Shown: positions 22,177-30,673 of the stretch, one piece after another
Position numbering within the stretch: the first letter of the stretch is position 1
Layout: each line of letters starts with the position of its first letter
Source of the DNA: Flavobacteriales bacterium
GTDB taxonomy: Bacteria > Bacteroidota > Bacteroidia > UBA10329
Length of the DNA stretch: 39,503 nt
Direction: 5' to 3'
NCBI GenBank assembly: GCA_021739625.1
Contig: JAIPBJ010000018.1
Coordinates: forward strand, 1-39,503
Notes under the pieces: generated by a model
What the model was told of the DNA's origin: nothing
Seen by the model: the letters and a program-made list of their open reading frames with translations, nothing else
Database searches by the model: none
Made by a program: the position numbers and the translations under genes

Positions 22177-22184
22177 TACTTTCG
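22177..22184 (+). promoter_or_regulatory. Candidate -7 element for the thiolase gene
   Basis: TACTTTCG is close to TAnnTTTG (one base inserted or changed near the end), a form seen before other genes in such genomes. It lies 23 bases before ATG 22208 and directly after the heptamer array. Confidence 0.45.
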
Positions 22185-22207
22185 CGCGAAATAAAATCCA
22201 GATCGAA

Positions 22208-23389
22208 ATGAAAGAAGTAGTGATCGTAAGTGCCGTGCGCACACCCCTCGGAAGTTTCAACGGCAAACTGAGCACCGTTCCCGCCCCGCGATTGGGCGCT
22301 GCGGCCATCAAAGGCGCTGTGGAGAAGGCGGGCATCGACCCGATGAGCGTGCAGGAGGTCTTTATGGGCTGTGTGATCCAGGCCGGAGTGGGGCAGGCCC
22401 CCGCAAGGCAGGCGGCCAAGTTCGCAGGGCTGGGCGACCATGTTGCGGCCACCACTGTCAACAAGGTCTGTGCCTCGGGCATGAAGGCCATCATGCTGGG
22501 CGCGCAGAGCATCATGCTGGGCGAGAACGACATCGTGGTGGCAGGCGGCATGGAGAACATGAGCCTTGTGCCACACTATCTGCCCAACTCGCGCATCGGC
22601 ACCAAGTATGGCAACATCACCATGCAGGACGGCCTCGCGGTCGATGGCCTCATTGATGTCTATCACCAGTATCCGATGGGCAACGCGGCCGAGCTGTGCG
22701 CCAAGGAGTGCAACATCACCCGCGAGGAGCAGGACGCTTATGCCATCGAGAGCTATACCCGCAGTGCAAAGGCGTGGGCTGCCGGGGCCTTCGCCAACGA
22801 GATCGTGCCTGTGGCCGTGCCGCAGCGCAGTGGCGACCCGCTGATGGTGGACACCGATGAGGAGTTCACCAACGTGAAGATGGACAGGATCGCTTCCCTG
22901 CGTCCGGCATTCATCAAGGACGGCACAGTGACCGCTGCCAACGCATCGACCATGAACGATGGTGCTGCGGCCGTGGTGCTGATGAGCAAAGAAAAAGCTG
23001 CTGAGCTCGGACTGAAGCCCTTGGCCACCATCCTCTCCTTTGCCGATGCGGCACAGGCTCCGGAGTGGTTCACCACCACACCGTCAAAGGCCATCCCCAA
23101 GGCACTGGCCAAGGCCGGACTGACCACCGACAGCATCGACCTGTTCGAGATCAACGAGGCATTCTCGGTGGTGTGCATCGCCAATAACAGGGAGATGAAG
23201 CTCGACCCGTCCAAGGTGAATGTGAACGGTGGCGCGGTGTCGCTCGGCCATCCGCTGGGGTGCAGCGGTGCGCGCATCATCGTCACCCTCATCCACGCCC
23301 TCCACAATCGCAACCTGACCACCGGTGCTGCGGCCATCTGCAACGGTGGTGGTGGGGCAAGTGCACTTGTGCTTCGCAAGTCCAATTAA
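22208..23389 (+). CDS. Acetyl-CoA C-acetyltransferase (thiolase)
   Basis: 393 residues, the standard length of biosynthetic-type thiolases. The catalytic residues are all in place: acyl-accepting Cys88 in NKVCASGMKA, His348 in GGAVSLGHPLGCSG and the base Cys378 in CNGGGGASA. The enzyme condenses two acetyl-CoA to acetoacetyl-CoA or cleaves it in the reverse direction, in the cytoplasm, in ketone-body-like, branched fatty acid or polyhydroxyalkanoate metabolism. No neighbouring 3-hydroxyacyl-CoA dehydrogenase or CoA-transferase narrows the pathway. Heptamer arrays flank the gene on both sides. A dehydrogenase E1 gene lies 1.8 kb downstream, but intervening genes of unrelated function make an operon unlikely. 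Confidence 0.95.
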   Translation: MKEVVIVSAVRTPLGSFNGKLSTVPAPRLGAAAIKGAVEKAGIDPMSVQEVFMGCVIQAGVGQAPARQAAKFAGLGDHVAATTVNKVCASGMKAIMLGAQSIMLGENDIVVAGGMENMSLVPHYLPNSRIGTKYGNITMQDGLAVDGLIDVYHQYPMGNAAELCAKECNITREEQDAYAIESYTRSAKAWAAGAFANEIVPVAVPQRSGDPLMVDTDEEFTNVKMDRIASLRPAFIKDGTVTAANASTMNDGAAAVVLMSKEKAAELGLKPLATILSFADAAQAPEWFTTTPSKAIPKALAKAGLTTDSIDLFEINEAFSVVCIANNREMKLDPSKVNVNGGAVSLGHPLGCSGARIIVTLIHALHNRNLTTGAAAICNGGGGASALVLRKSN

Positions 23390-23517
23390 CAATTGGCAAT
23401 GAACAATGAGCAATTTCGCGAATGCAACATGGCAACTTCAATTGATAATTGCCCATTGTTCATTGATAATTGCCCATTGCTAATTGATAATTGCCCATTG
23501 ATAATTGATAATTGAAC
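23390..23517. repeat. Heptamer array, 7-bp period (ATTGNNN type)
   Basis: From 23441 eleven 7-mers run in phase: ATTGATA, ATTGCCC, ATTGTTC, ATTGATA, ATTGCCC, ATTGCTA, ATTGATA, ATTGCCC, ATTGATA, ATTGATA, ATTGAAC. Four related CAATNNN units start right after the thiolase stop (23390-23417), separated by a less regular stretch. The array reaches to within four bases of the next gene's likely GTG start. Confidence 0.88.
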
Positions 23518-23520
23518 CAA

Positions 23521-24309
23521 GTGGCCGAATACGGAATCTGCAACCTCAGTGTCATCCCTTGCAGGGAGGAGCCTTCTGACAAGAGTCAGATGGTGACGCA
23601 ACTGCTGTTCGGAGAGAGTTTTCAGATCATTGGCAGACAGGGCAACTGGCGCAAGGTGCGCAACGGGCTTGACGGCTACGAGAGCTGGATCGATGTGAAA
23701 CAGTTCGTTGCGTTGGAGGAATCGGCCTACAACACCTTTGCCGGCCACAGGCAGGTGTGCGCATCAGACCTTGTGCAGATTGTAACCAATGACGTTTCGG
23801 GCGCCATGATGCCCATCGTGGCCGGGAGCTCGCTGCCCAACTATCATCAGGGCCACATCGCCTTCGGCAGCGAGGCATACACATTCGATGGCGAGATCAA
23901 TCATCCGCCTGAGGCGGACGACATCCGCAGGCAACTGCTCGAACTGGCCATGGTCTATCGCAACGCACCCTATCTGTGGGGCGGACGCTCGCCTTTCGGC
24001 ATCGACTGTTCGGGCCTCACACAGGTGCTGTTCAAAATGGTGGGCATCGCCATCAGGCGCGATGCATCTCAGCAGGCCGAGCAGGGCCACACGCTCAGTT
24101 TCATCGAGGAGTCGGACATCGGAGACCTCGCCTTCTTCGACAACGAGGAGGGCAACATCATCCATGTGGGCATGCTGCTGGGAGGCAATTCCATTCTCCA
24201 TGCCTCAGGCAGGGTGCGGGTCGATAAGCTGGACCATCAGGGCATCTTCAATGTCGATACGGGCCGCTATTCGCACAAACTGCGGTTGATAAGGAGGGTC
24301 ATCGACTGA
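23521..24309 (+). CDS. C40 family NlpC/P60 peptidase with N-terminal SH3-like domain
   Basis: 262 residues from GTG 23521; a TTG at 23512 lies within the heptamer array and would add three residues. Residues about 1-65 form a bacterial SH3-like domain (YGICNLSVIPCREEPSDKSQ, WIDVKQF). The C-terminal NlpC/P60 domain (about 135-262) has the catalytic Cys163 in GIDCSGLTQ, His215 in IIHVGM and His227 in LHASG. Such enzymes cut cell-wall peptides, usually between D-Glu and diaminopimelate. No signal peptide is visible, which is common in the Bacteroidota group of this family that recycles muropeptides in the cytoplasm; export by another route is not excluded. The gene is alone between the array and a lipoprotein gene. 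Confidence 0.9.
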   Translation: MAEYGICNLSVIPCREEPSDKSQMVTQLLFGESFQIIGRQGNWRKVRNGLDGYESWIDVKQFVALEESAYNTFAGHRQVCASDLVQIVTNDVSGAMMPIVAGSSLPNYHQGHIAFGSEAYTFDGEINHPPEADDIRRQLLELAMVYRNAPYLWGGRSPFGIDCSGLTQVLFKMVGIAIRRDASQQAEQGHTLSFIEESDIGDLAFFDNEEGNIIHVGMLLGGNSILHASGRVRVDKLDHQGIFNVDTGRYSHKLRLIRRVID

Positions 24310-24403
24310 CACTCCTGCGCGTCATTCTTGCCGTACCGCAATCAGCATAATCCCTGTGAAACGGGTCAGGAAACTGTACTTTGGTGGCTCTGAATTGAGA
24401 CCC

Positions 24404-25126
24404 ATGAGGTTATTGCGCATATTCTTTCCATACATGGTCTTTCTGACCACCGGGTGCGCTCTTTATCTGCCGTGCAAGCAGTTGTCAACTGCGTCTTTCA
24501 GAATGCCCACCATCGTATCCGCAGACTGTGGGGATGACAGCAATGGGTTCGGTATTGATGCCTATCCTGTCTTCACACAGGGCATGAGGTACATCGGCAT
24601 CCTTCCCGATACGCTTCCTGACACGGTCTATGGCCCTCGATACCGTGAGTATTGCGTGATACCCAAGTCAGGCGGGACAATCGAACTCCATCTCGACCGC
24701 TCCGGTTCCCTGTGTGCACAATATGGGGTCAATTATCTGAACTGGTTGAATGGGGGAACGCGACTCTCATACCCAGACAGCTCTGACCAGATTCGGGTGC
24801 GAAGATTCGGGGTTTACATCTACAATCCCGGCCCTGGATATTCAGGTTACTGGGTCTGGGATGCTCAAGCGATGCTAATTTATCAGATTCAGGTGAATGA
24901 CGAGTGGGTGGATATTGACAAGTACTCTGCGCCCTGCGGTTCAGAGACGAACCCAAATACACTTGGTCCGAACGAGACCGCCCTATACACCTTCATCGAG
25001 CGGGATGGCCCTGACCTCGTGAAAAGCAGGGTGTGCATGGGGGCATTTTGCACCGAGGAGTTCCTCTCACTGACTGACCTCGCCAAACTGCACAAGGTCG
25101 AACCTTGGTGGAACCGTCAACGCTGA
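24404..25126 (+). CDS. Hypothetical lipoprotein
   Basis: 240 residues from ATG 24404. A short signal peptide ends at the lipobox LTTGC (Cys18), so lipid anchoring in the envelope is likely. A start at GTG 24356 would put 16 charged residues before the signal. The mature protein is rich in Tyr, Pro and Asp with strands such as YREYCVIPKSGGTIELHLD and GVYIYNPGPGYSGYWVWDAQ. I recognise no family and no catalytic motif. Several cysteines (about nine in the mature part) may form disulfides. TACTTTGG near 24378 resembles a -7 element. Codon use appears somewhat less biased than in the metabolic genes around it. Confidence 0.65.
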   Translation: MRLLRIFFPYMVFLTTGCALYLPCKQLSTASFRMPTIVSADCGDDSNGFGIDAYPVFTQGMRYIGILPDTLPDTVYGPRYREYCVIPKSGGTIELHLDRSGSLCAQYGVNYLNWLNGGTRLSYPDSSDQIRVRRFGVYIYNPGPGYSGYWVWDAQAMLIYQIQVNDEWVDIDKYSAPCGSETNPNTLGPNETALYTFIERDGPDLVKSRVCMGAFCTEEFLSLTDLAKLHKVEPWWNRQR

Positions 25127-25201
25127 CGCATGGATTACCTACCATTCCGTCAGTAGAGACCTCCGCTTTCCCATTTCTCATTTTCCCCATTTCCGCTGCC
25201 T

Positions 25202-25209
25202 TATTTTTG
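25202..25209 (+). promoter_or_regulatory. -7 element immediately before the E1 start codon
   Basis: TATTTTTG fully matches TAnnTTTG but ends only four bases before ATG 25214. If used, transcription would begin at or inside the start codon, giving a leaderless mRNA. Otherwise it is a chance match in a T-rich stretch. Confidence 0.4.
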
Positions 25210-25213
25210 CCTC

Positions 25214-27304
25214 ATGCCAACAGCAACTTTGAAGAGAAAGGATTCTGCCGTGGAAAAGGAGGTGCTGGAGAAGGCCTACCGCCTGATGTCCACCGCCAAG
25301 GCCATGACAGAGCTGTACGAGCGCAACGCCCGCGTCACCAGCAAGTATGTCCATGCCACCAGTCGCGGGCACGAGGCCATCCAGCTTGCCCTCGGCCTCC
25401 AGTTGAAACCGCAGGATTTCGTGGCGCCCTACTACCGTGACGACAGCATCCTGCTCGGCATCGGGATGCAGCCCCACGAGCTGATGCTGCAACTGCTCGC
25501 CAAACGCGATGACCCCTTTTCGGGCGGACGCACCTACTACTGTCACCCAAGCCTCAGGCGGGACGATATGCCCAAGATACCGCACCAGAGCTCGGCCACG
25601 GGCATGCAGGCCATCCCCACCACGGGCATCGCCATGGGCATCCAGTACCGCGAGAAGATGGAACTTGACGCGAAGACCGAGGAGCCGCCCATCGTGGTCT
25701 GTTCCATTGGCGATGCGGCCATGACCGAGGGCGAGATCAGCGAGGCGTTGCAGATGGCCGTGCTCAAACAGTTGCCCATCATCTATCTGGTGCAGGACAA
25801 CGAATGGGACATCAGCGCCCGGGCCGATGAGGTGCGCGCCATGGATGCCGCTGAATATGCCAAAGGCTTCCCCGGACTGGAGGTGCGCAGGGTCAACGGC
25901 AGCGATTTCACCGAATGCTACAACGTGCTCAACGGGGTGATCGGGCAGGTGCGCAACGAGCGCAGGCCGTTCCTCGTCCATGCCAAGGTGCCGCTGCTCA
26001 ATCACCATACCAGCGGGGTGCGGATGGACTTCTATCGTAGCACCGAAGATCTGGAGGCCCATGCCGCACGCGACCCGTTCCCCATACTGCATGCCCAGAT
26101 GCTGGAGACCGGTTTCGCAGAGGCCGAACTGCTCACCTTCGAGGCCGAGGCCAAGGAGCTGGTATCCTTAGAATATGACAAGGCGCTGGCCTTCGAGGAT
26201 CCGAGGCCCGAAGACCTCTTCACCCACGTGTTCGCCCCCACGCCCATTACCGAGGAAAAGGGAGAACGCGCACCGGCCGGCAAAGAGCCCACTGTGATGG
26301 TCGATAGCGCCCTCTTCGCCATCCGCGAGCTGATGGAGCAGCATCCCGAGTGCCTGCTCTACGGGCAGGACGTGGGCCGCAGACTGGGCGGGGTGTTCCG
26401 CGAGGCGGCCACGCTGGCCGAACGTTTCGGGGATCACCGAGTGTTCAACACCCCCATTCAGGAAGCATTCATCATCGGCAGCACAGTGGGCATGAGTGCT
26501 GCAGGGCTGAAACCGATTGTTGAGGTGCAGTTCGCAGACTACATCTGGCCTGGGCTGAACCAGCTTTTCACGGAAGTAAGCCGCTCGTGCTACCTCAGCA
26601 ACGGCAAATGGCCCGTGAGCTGCATCCTGCGTGTTCCCATCGGGGCATACGGCAGCGGTGGACCCTATCACAGCAGCAGCGTGGAGAGCGTGCTCTGCAA
26701 CATCAAGGGCATCAAGGTGGCCTATCCAAGCACGGGTGCCGACCTCAAGGGGCTGATGAAGGCCGCCTACCACGACCCGAACCCCGTGGTGATGCTGGAG
26801 CATAAGGGACTTTACTGGAGCAAGATAAAAGGCACCGAAGAGGCCCGTACCATTGAGCCGAGCGAAGATTATGTCATTCCCTTCGGCAAGGGCCGTGTGG
26901 TGTTGGAGGCGGATGATGATTTCATTTCCAAGGGAAAAAGCTGCGGAATCATCACCTACGGGCGCGGGGTCTATTGGTCGAAGAATGCGGCCAAGGATTT
27001 TGCAGGACAGGTGGAGATCATCGACCTGCGCACGCTGCAACCGCTGGACGAGGAACTGATCTACAACACCGCCCGCAGTCATGGCCGTGTGCTGGTGGTG
27101 ACCGAAGAGCCTGTGTCCAACTCCTTCGCCCAGAGCATCGCGGCCCGCATCTCCTCCGAATGCTTCGAGGCGTTGGATGCGCCTGTGCGCGTGGTCGGTT
27201 CGGAGGACATTCCCGCCATCCCGCTCAACAGCACTCTGGAGTCCGCCATGATTCCATCGGACGGGAAAGTGGGCCGGGCCATCGGAGCGCTGTTGGGGTA
27301 TTGA
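25214..27304 (+). CDS. 2-oxoacid dehydrogenase E1, fused alpha and beta subunits
   Basis: 696 residues. The first half (about 15-350) is the E1 alpha part with the thiamine diphosphate motif beginning GDAAMTEGE at 166 and ending in DN at 195-196 (the GDG...NN motif with Ala and Asp variants). The second half (about 360-696) is the E1 beta part, with YGQDVGRRLGGVFREA, FNTPIQEAFIIGSTVGMSA and the C-terminal transketolase-like domain with RTLQPLDEELI and VVTEEPVSNSFAQSIA. The enzyme decarboxylates a 2-oxoacid and passes the acyl group to lipoyl-E2 in pyruvate or branched-chain complexes. Fused forms of this kind are frequent in Bacteroidota; the best guess is branched-chain or pyruvate substrate, undecided here. 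No E2 or E3 gene lies in the window. Confidence 0.92.
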   Translation: MPTATLKRKDSAVEKEVLEKAYRLMSTAKAMTELYERNARVTSKYVHATSRGHEAIQLALGLQLKPQDFVAPYYRDDSILLGIGMQPHELMLQLLAKRDDPFSGGRTYYCHPSLRRDDMPKIPHQSSATGMQAIPTTGIAMGIQYREKMELDAKTEEPPIVVCSIGDAAMTEGEISEALQMAVLKQLPIIYLVQDNEWDISARADEVRAMDAAEYAKGFPGLEVRRVNGSDFTECYNVLNGVIGQVRNERRPFLVHAKVPLLNHHTSGVRMDFYRSTEDLEAHAARDPFPILHAQMLETGFAEAELLTFEAEAKELVSLEYDKALAFEDPRPEDLFTHVFAPTPITEEKGERAPAGKEPTVMVDSALFAIRELMEQHPECLLYGQDVGRRLGGVFREAATLAERFGDHRVFNTPIQEAFIIGSTVGMSAAGLKPIVEVQFADYIWPGLNQLFTEVSRSCYLSNGKWPVSCILRVPIGAYGSGGPYHSSSVESVLCNIKGIKVAYPSTGADLKGLMKAAYHDPNPVVMLEHKGLYWSKIKGTEEARTIEPSEDYVIPFGKGRVVLEADDDFISKGKSCGIITYGRGVYWSKNAAKDFAGQVEIIDLRTLQPLDEELIYNTARSHGRVLVVTEEPVSNSFAQSIAARISSECFEALDAPVRVVGSEDIPAIPLNSTLESAMIPSDGKVGRAIGALLGY

Positions 27305-27351
27305 TGTTTTCAAGTCCGAAACGCACCTTTTAGGTGTACAAAACATCCAGA

Positions 27352-27359
27352 TATCTTTG
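27352..27359 (+). promoter_or_regulatory. -7 promoter element of the DUF4476 gene
   Basis: TATCTTTG fully matches TAnnTTTG, 48 bases before ATG 27408. The expected leader is about 40 bases. Confidence 0.55.
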
Positions 27360-27407
27360 GCACTTCATTTGACATCCCGACAGACTTCCAACTAAAAACT
27401 GAAAACC

Positions 27408-27911
27408 ATGACAAGATCACTTCTTTTCGCATCCATGTTCATTACTTCCATTGCGATTGCACAGGAAGATGTGGACATGAACATTGACATGGGCGGTATG
27501 GGCATTGACATGAATGTCAATGTGCGCACCACCACGACCACCACCACCACCACTGGTGGCACCAATAGTGCCACACCTCAGCACTATGTGATGCCCGGCT
27601 ACAATGGCCCCATCGGCTGTCCCTGGCCTATGGACCAATCGCAGTTCGCAGGCGCGCGCCAGTCGGTGGCAGGCAAGACTTGGGACGAGAGCCGCCTCAC
27701 GGTGGCCAAGCAGGTCATTGGTTCCAACTGCCTCACTGCCGCGCAGGTGCGCGACCTAATGACCGTGATGGAGTGGGAGCAGACCCGCCTCGACCTCGCC
27801 AAGTTCGCCTATGGCTACACTTACGATCTGGGCAACTATTATAAACTCAACGATGCCTTTGAATGGGAGCAGAGCATCACCGATCTCAATGCCCATATCA
27901 ACGGCAGATAG
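27408..27911 (+). CDS. Secreted DUF4476 domain protein
   Basis: 167 residues with a signal peptide (MTRSLLFASMFITSIAIAQ). An acidic, Met/Asp-rich stretch (DVDMNIDMGGMGIDMNVNV, about 21-40) leads into nine threonines in a row (41-49), then a linker, then a C-terminal DUF4476 domain (about 75-167) recognised by ESRLTVAKQVIGSNCLTAAQ, the TRLDLAKFAYGYTYDLGNY segment and DAFEWEQSITDLN. The domain is helical, common in Bacteroidota and without a known function. The Thr run is coded mostly by ACC and could vary in length by slippage. The gene has its own promoter element and a hairpin after it, so it is probably single. Confidence 0.85.
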   Translation: MTRSLLFASMFITSIAIAQEDVDMNIDMGGMGIDMNVNVRTTTTTTTTTGGTNSATPQHYVMPGYNGPIGCPWPMDQSQFAGARQSVAGKTWDESRLTVAKQVIGSNCLTAAQVRDLMTVMEWEQTRLDLAKFAYGYTYDLGNYYKLNDAFEWEQSITDLNAHINGR

Positions 27912-27933
27912 GTGCGGCCCTGAGTGCAATTGC

Positions 27934-27975
27934 AACGGTGCGTTTGCCATTTAGGCATTCGCACCGTTCTCCGTT
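27934..27975 (+). terminator. Hairpin after the DUF4476 gene, probable terminator
   Basis: AACGGTGCG (27934-27942) and CGCACCGTT (27960-27968) form a perfect 9-bp stem; the loop contains a second small stem TGCC/GGCA. The T content after it (CTCCGTTTA) is low, so strength is uncertain. Confidence 0.55.
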
Positions 27976-27985
27976 TATGGAATAC

Positions 27986-27993
27986 TAAATTTG
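27986..27993 (+). promoter_or_regulatory. -7 promoter element of the 865-residue propeller protein gene
   Basis: TAAATTTG fully matches TAnnTTTG, 39 bases before GTG 28033. It lies in a short A+T-rich stretch after the hairpin. It probably starts transcription of three genes up to the OmpA-family gene. Confidence 0.55.
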
Positions 27994-28032
27994 CGATTCT
28001 TACGTTAATAGGAATCACCAGACCACCGGCCA

Positions 28033-30630
28033 GTGAACCGTCTCATTTGGATCTTCCTTGCCATTGTGGTTGCCGGTGCGGCCTTGGGCGGCTACCTGTG
28101 GTCGCAGCATGAGGTGGAAGCGCCTGCCCATCCGCTACAGGCCATTGCAGCCGATGCCCCGTTGATATTGGAGTTCAATAATCTCAATGCCGCCATCGCA
28201 CCACTTGCGGCCACCGACTATGCCCAGAAGATGCTGCTGTCGGAGATGTTCGGTGGGGTTTGGTCGCGCACAGCGGTGCTCGACTCGCTCTTCGCTCGTG
28301 ATGCCATGCTGTCCTCGTCCAGCGGTTTCCATGCCCTGTCGATGGACGCTGCCAAGGGCCTGCTCACCGTGTTGAAGCCCGTGGGTGAGATTCCGAGTGC
28401 CGAACTGCGCGAGCATCTGCTTGCACTTGCCGGCATGGCCGCGATAAATGAATCCGCCCCCGATGTCATGCACCATCCCGGTCTTGCGCTTCGGTTCGCG
28501 GTGAGCAACGGATTGATACTGGTGGCAGCTGATTCGGCACGGCTCCGGGAAGCTATGGAGATGCTCAGGTCGGGCCGCTCTGCCTTCAACGATGAAGTGT
28601 TGACGGCCGCAAGGGCATCTGCCGGAAAGAATGTGCAGATGAACATTTACGCCCGCATGCCTTCGCCCATGTTCGGTCAAGGTTCGCTATGGCACGAGGT
28701 GGGCGACCTTCTTGCCCTTGACCTCACCACCAAGGCAGAAGGACTGGTGATGAACGGCTTTGCCCATTTGCCCGATTCTTCGGCCCAGATGCTGACCCAT
28801 TTCCGAGACCAGCAGCCACAGCCCATGGCATTCCAAGGAGGCATTCCGGCCGATGTCTCATCGTTCCTCATGTTGGCAGTGAGCGACCTCACCGCGTGGC
28901 GCGCAAGCGTGGCGACAGAGGCGCGCGGGCAGTCTCGGCTCGATTCGCTCAGCTTGGCCATCGGGTCTGATGTCGCAGCGCATTTCCTGCCTTGGATGAC
29001 CGGTCAGTTCGGAGTGTGCCGCCTCCCCATCAGGAGCGGACGGTCTGAGGATTTTGTCCTCATGCAGGCCAACTCCCCCGAGCTGGCCGATCAGCTGCTG
29101 CACAGTCTGGCCAAGGCCGTGGGGGCCGACAGTTCGGCATTGCGCCCATTGCCCATCAATGGCCTGATTCGGATGCTTTTCGGCCCCATGTTCCCATCGG
29201 CACAGCAGCTTTATTTCGCAAGGCACAACGAATTCGTGGTGTTCGGCCCCGATGCTGAGTCGCTTGGCATATATCTCCATCAGCTGCGTGCCGACCACAC
29301 GCTTGCCTCCGACCTGGGCTATTCCACCTTCAGCGAACAGTTCAGTTCCTCGTTCAATGTGTTCAGCTATCAGCGGCTGCCGCTCGAAATGGAGCGCATC
29401 GCAGACCAGATCACAGGCCATGGCAGGGCCATGCTCGGTGATCTGAAGGAGATGTCGGCCGACTTTCCCGCCTTCGGGGTGCAGTTCAGCAATGCCGGGG
29501 GGGCCTTCTATACCAACATCCATTGGAAATACGACCCCGATTGGACAAGCAGGCCCTTGGATGAGGCGGTGGCCACCATGGACGCCCCTATGCACGGACG
29601 GCCCGCGTGGATGGTCAACCATCTTTCAGGAGAGCCCGAGATCATCGTTCAGGATATGAACAACATGCTCTATCTGTTCAACCGCAACGGGCAGGAACTT
29701 TTCAGAAGACAGTTGTCTGAGGCCATCCATGGCGATGTGGTGCAGGTGGACCGCTATCGGAACAACAGTCTCCAATATGTGTTTGCGACCAACAACTACA
29801 TCTATCAGATGGACCGAAACGGCAAGGACGTGGATGGATTCCCGTTGGAGCTTGAGTCGCCATTGAGCGTGCCTTTGACGGTGGTGGACTATGAGGGCAA
29901 ACGCGACTATCGATTTCTGGCCGTGTGCAAGAACAACAGGGTCTATAATTATGGGGTGGACGGCAAGGCGGTCAAGGGATGGAAATTCGACCGTTTGAAC
30001 ACTGCGGCAGCGACCCCGTTCGCCTATCTGTCTCACGACAGAAAAGATTATCTCGTCATCGGTGAAACTTCGGGAAAACTGCACCTGCTGGACCGTACCG
30101 GCTCTCGCAGGTCGGCCATCAGAGAGTCTGTGAGCCCCGGCCAGACCATGCATTTCCAACCCTTCACGGCAAAAAAGAAGGACCATGTCGGATTCTATAC
30201 CTCAGACTCCGAAGGCACGGTGATGCATCTGCTGCCCAACGGGAAAGTGAAACTGCTCAGCTTCGGAAAATTCACCGTAAACCACAGGTTCCTTGTCACC
30301 GACCTGAACGGTGACGGTGAGCCGGAGTTCATCATCAGCGACCTCAATATGATGAAGGCGTTCTCATGGGACAAGAAACTTCTTTTTGAACAGCGGCTGG
30401 TTCCTGGTGCCATCGGCCCGTTTGCAGTAAGGACAGGCGACAGGCAGTGGTCAATTGGCATTTCGCTGCCCGATGACGGTCAGATCCTGTTGGTCGGGCC
30501 GGGTGGGGCAGTGGCCAATGGGTTTCCCTTGGGTGGACAGACAGAGTTCGGGCTTGTGGCCCTTCCATCAGGCGAACGTCTTGTTGCAGTGGGAACTGCA
30601 CAGGGACTGATCGTTCACACTTTGAAATAG
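28033..30630 (+). CDS. Membrane-anchored DUF3352-like protein with C-terminal propeller-like domain
   Basis: 865 residues from a GTG start. One N-terminal transmembrane anchor (about 4-24) precedes a large extracytoplasmic region. Residues about 30-515 look like DUF3352-type proteins (AADAPLILEFNNLNAAI, NIYARMPSPMF, FVLMQANSPELADQLLHSL). Residues about 530-865 hold repeated blades such as EIIVQDMNNMLYLFNRNGQE, YRFLAVCKNNRVYNYGVDGK, LVIGETSGKLHLLDRTGS and FLVTDLNGDGEPEFIISDLN, close to PQQ/FG-GAP-type propellers. The function is unknown; a role as a periplasmic or surface scaffold is possible. The next gene starts 43 bases on and the OmpA-like gene 33 bases after that, so the three are probably one operon concerned with the envelope. 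Confidence 0.8.
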   Translation: MNRLIWIFLAIVVAGAALGGYLWSQHEVEAPAHPLQAIAADAPLILEFNNLNAAIAPLAATDYAQKMLLSEMFGGVWSRTAVLDSLFARDAMLSSSSGFHALSMDAAKGLLTVLKPVGEIPSAELREHLLALAGMAAINESAPDVMHHPGLALRFAVSNGLILVAADSARLREAMEMLRSGRSAFNDEVLTAARASAGKNVQMNIYARMPSPMFGQGSLWHEVGDLLALDLTTKAEGLVMNGFAHLPDSSAQMLTHFRDQQPQPMAFQGGIPADVSSFLMLAVSDLTAWRASVATEARGQSRLDSLSLAIGSDVAAHFLPWMTGQFGVCRLPIRSGRSEDFVLMQANSPELADQLLHSLAKAVGADSSALRPLPINGLIRMLFGPMFPSAQQLYFARHNEFVVFGPDAESLGIYLHQLRADHTLASDLGYSTFSEQFSSSFNVFSYQRLPLEMERIADQITGHGRAMLGDLKEMSADFPAFGVQFSNAGGAFYTNIHWKYDPDWTSRPLDEAVATMDAPMHGRPAWMVNHLSGEPEIIVQDMNNMLYLFNRNGQELFRRQLSEAIHGDVVQVDRYRNNSLQYVFATNNYIYQMDRNGKDVDGFPLELESPLSVPLTVVDYEGKRDYRFLAVCKNNRVYNYGVDGKAVKGWKFDRLNTAAATPFAYLSHDRKDYLVIGETSGKLHLLDRTGSRRSAIRESVSPGQTMHFQPFTAKKKDHVGFYTSDSEGTVMHLLPNGKVKLLSFGKFTVNHRFLVTDLNGDGEPEFIISDLNMMKAFSWDKKLLFEQRLVPGAIGPFAVRTGDRQWSIGISLPDDGQILLVGPGGAVANGFPLGGQTEFGLVALPSGERLVAVGTAQGLIVHTLK

Positions 30631-30642
30631 GGTCGAAAAGGT

Positions 30643-30650
30643 TACATTCG
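30643..30650 (+). promoter_or_regulatory. Possible -7 element before the 544-residue lipoprotein gene
   Basis: TACATTCG is a near match to TAnnTTTG located between the stop at 30630 and ATG 30674, with an implied leader of about 17 bases. It could be an internal promoter of the operon. Confidence 0.35.
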
Positions 30651-30673
30651 CCCCAAGTTCAAAGCACCCCGTC

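Noticed and set aside
23441-23517. CRISPR or insertion-sequence end for the A+T-rich heptamer array
   Set aside because: No spacers, no terminal inverted repeats, no target-site duplication; the 7-bp period explains it fully.
26168-27346. 392-codon minus-strand frame inside the E1 gene
   Set aside because: Antisense to the conserved E1 beta half; no start context or domain.
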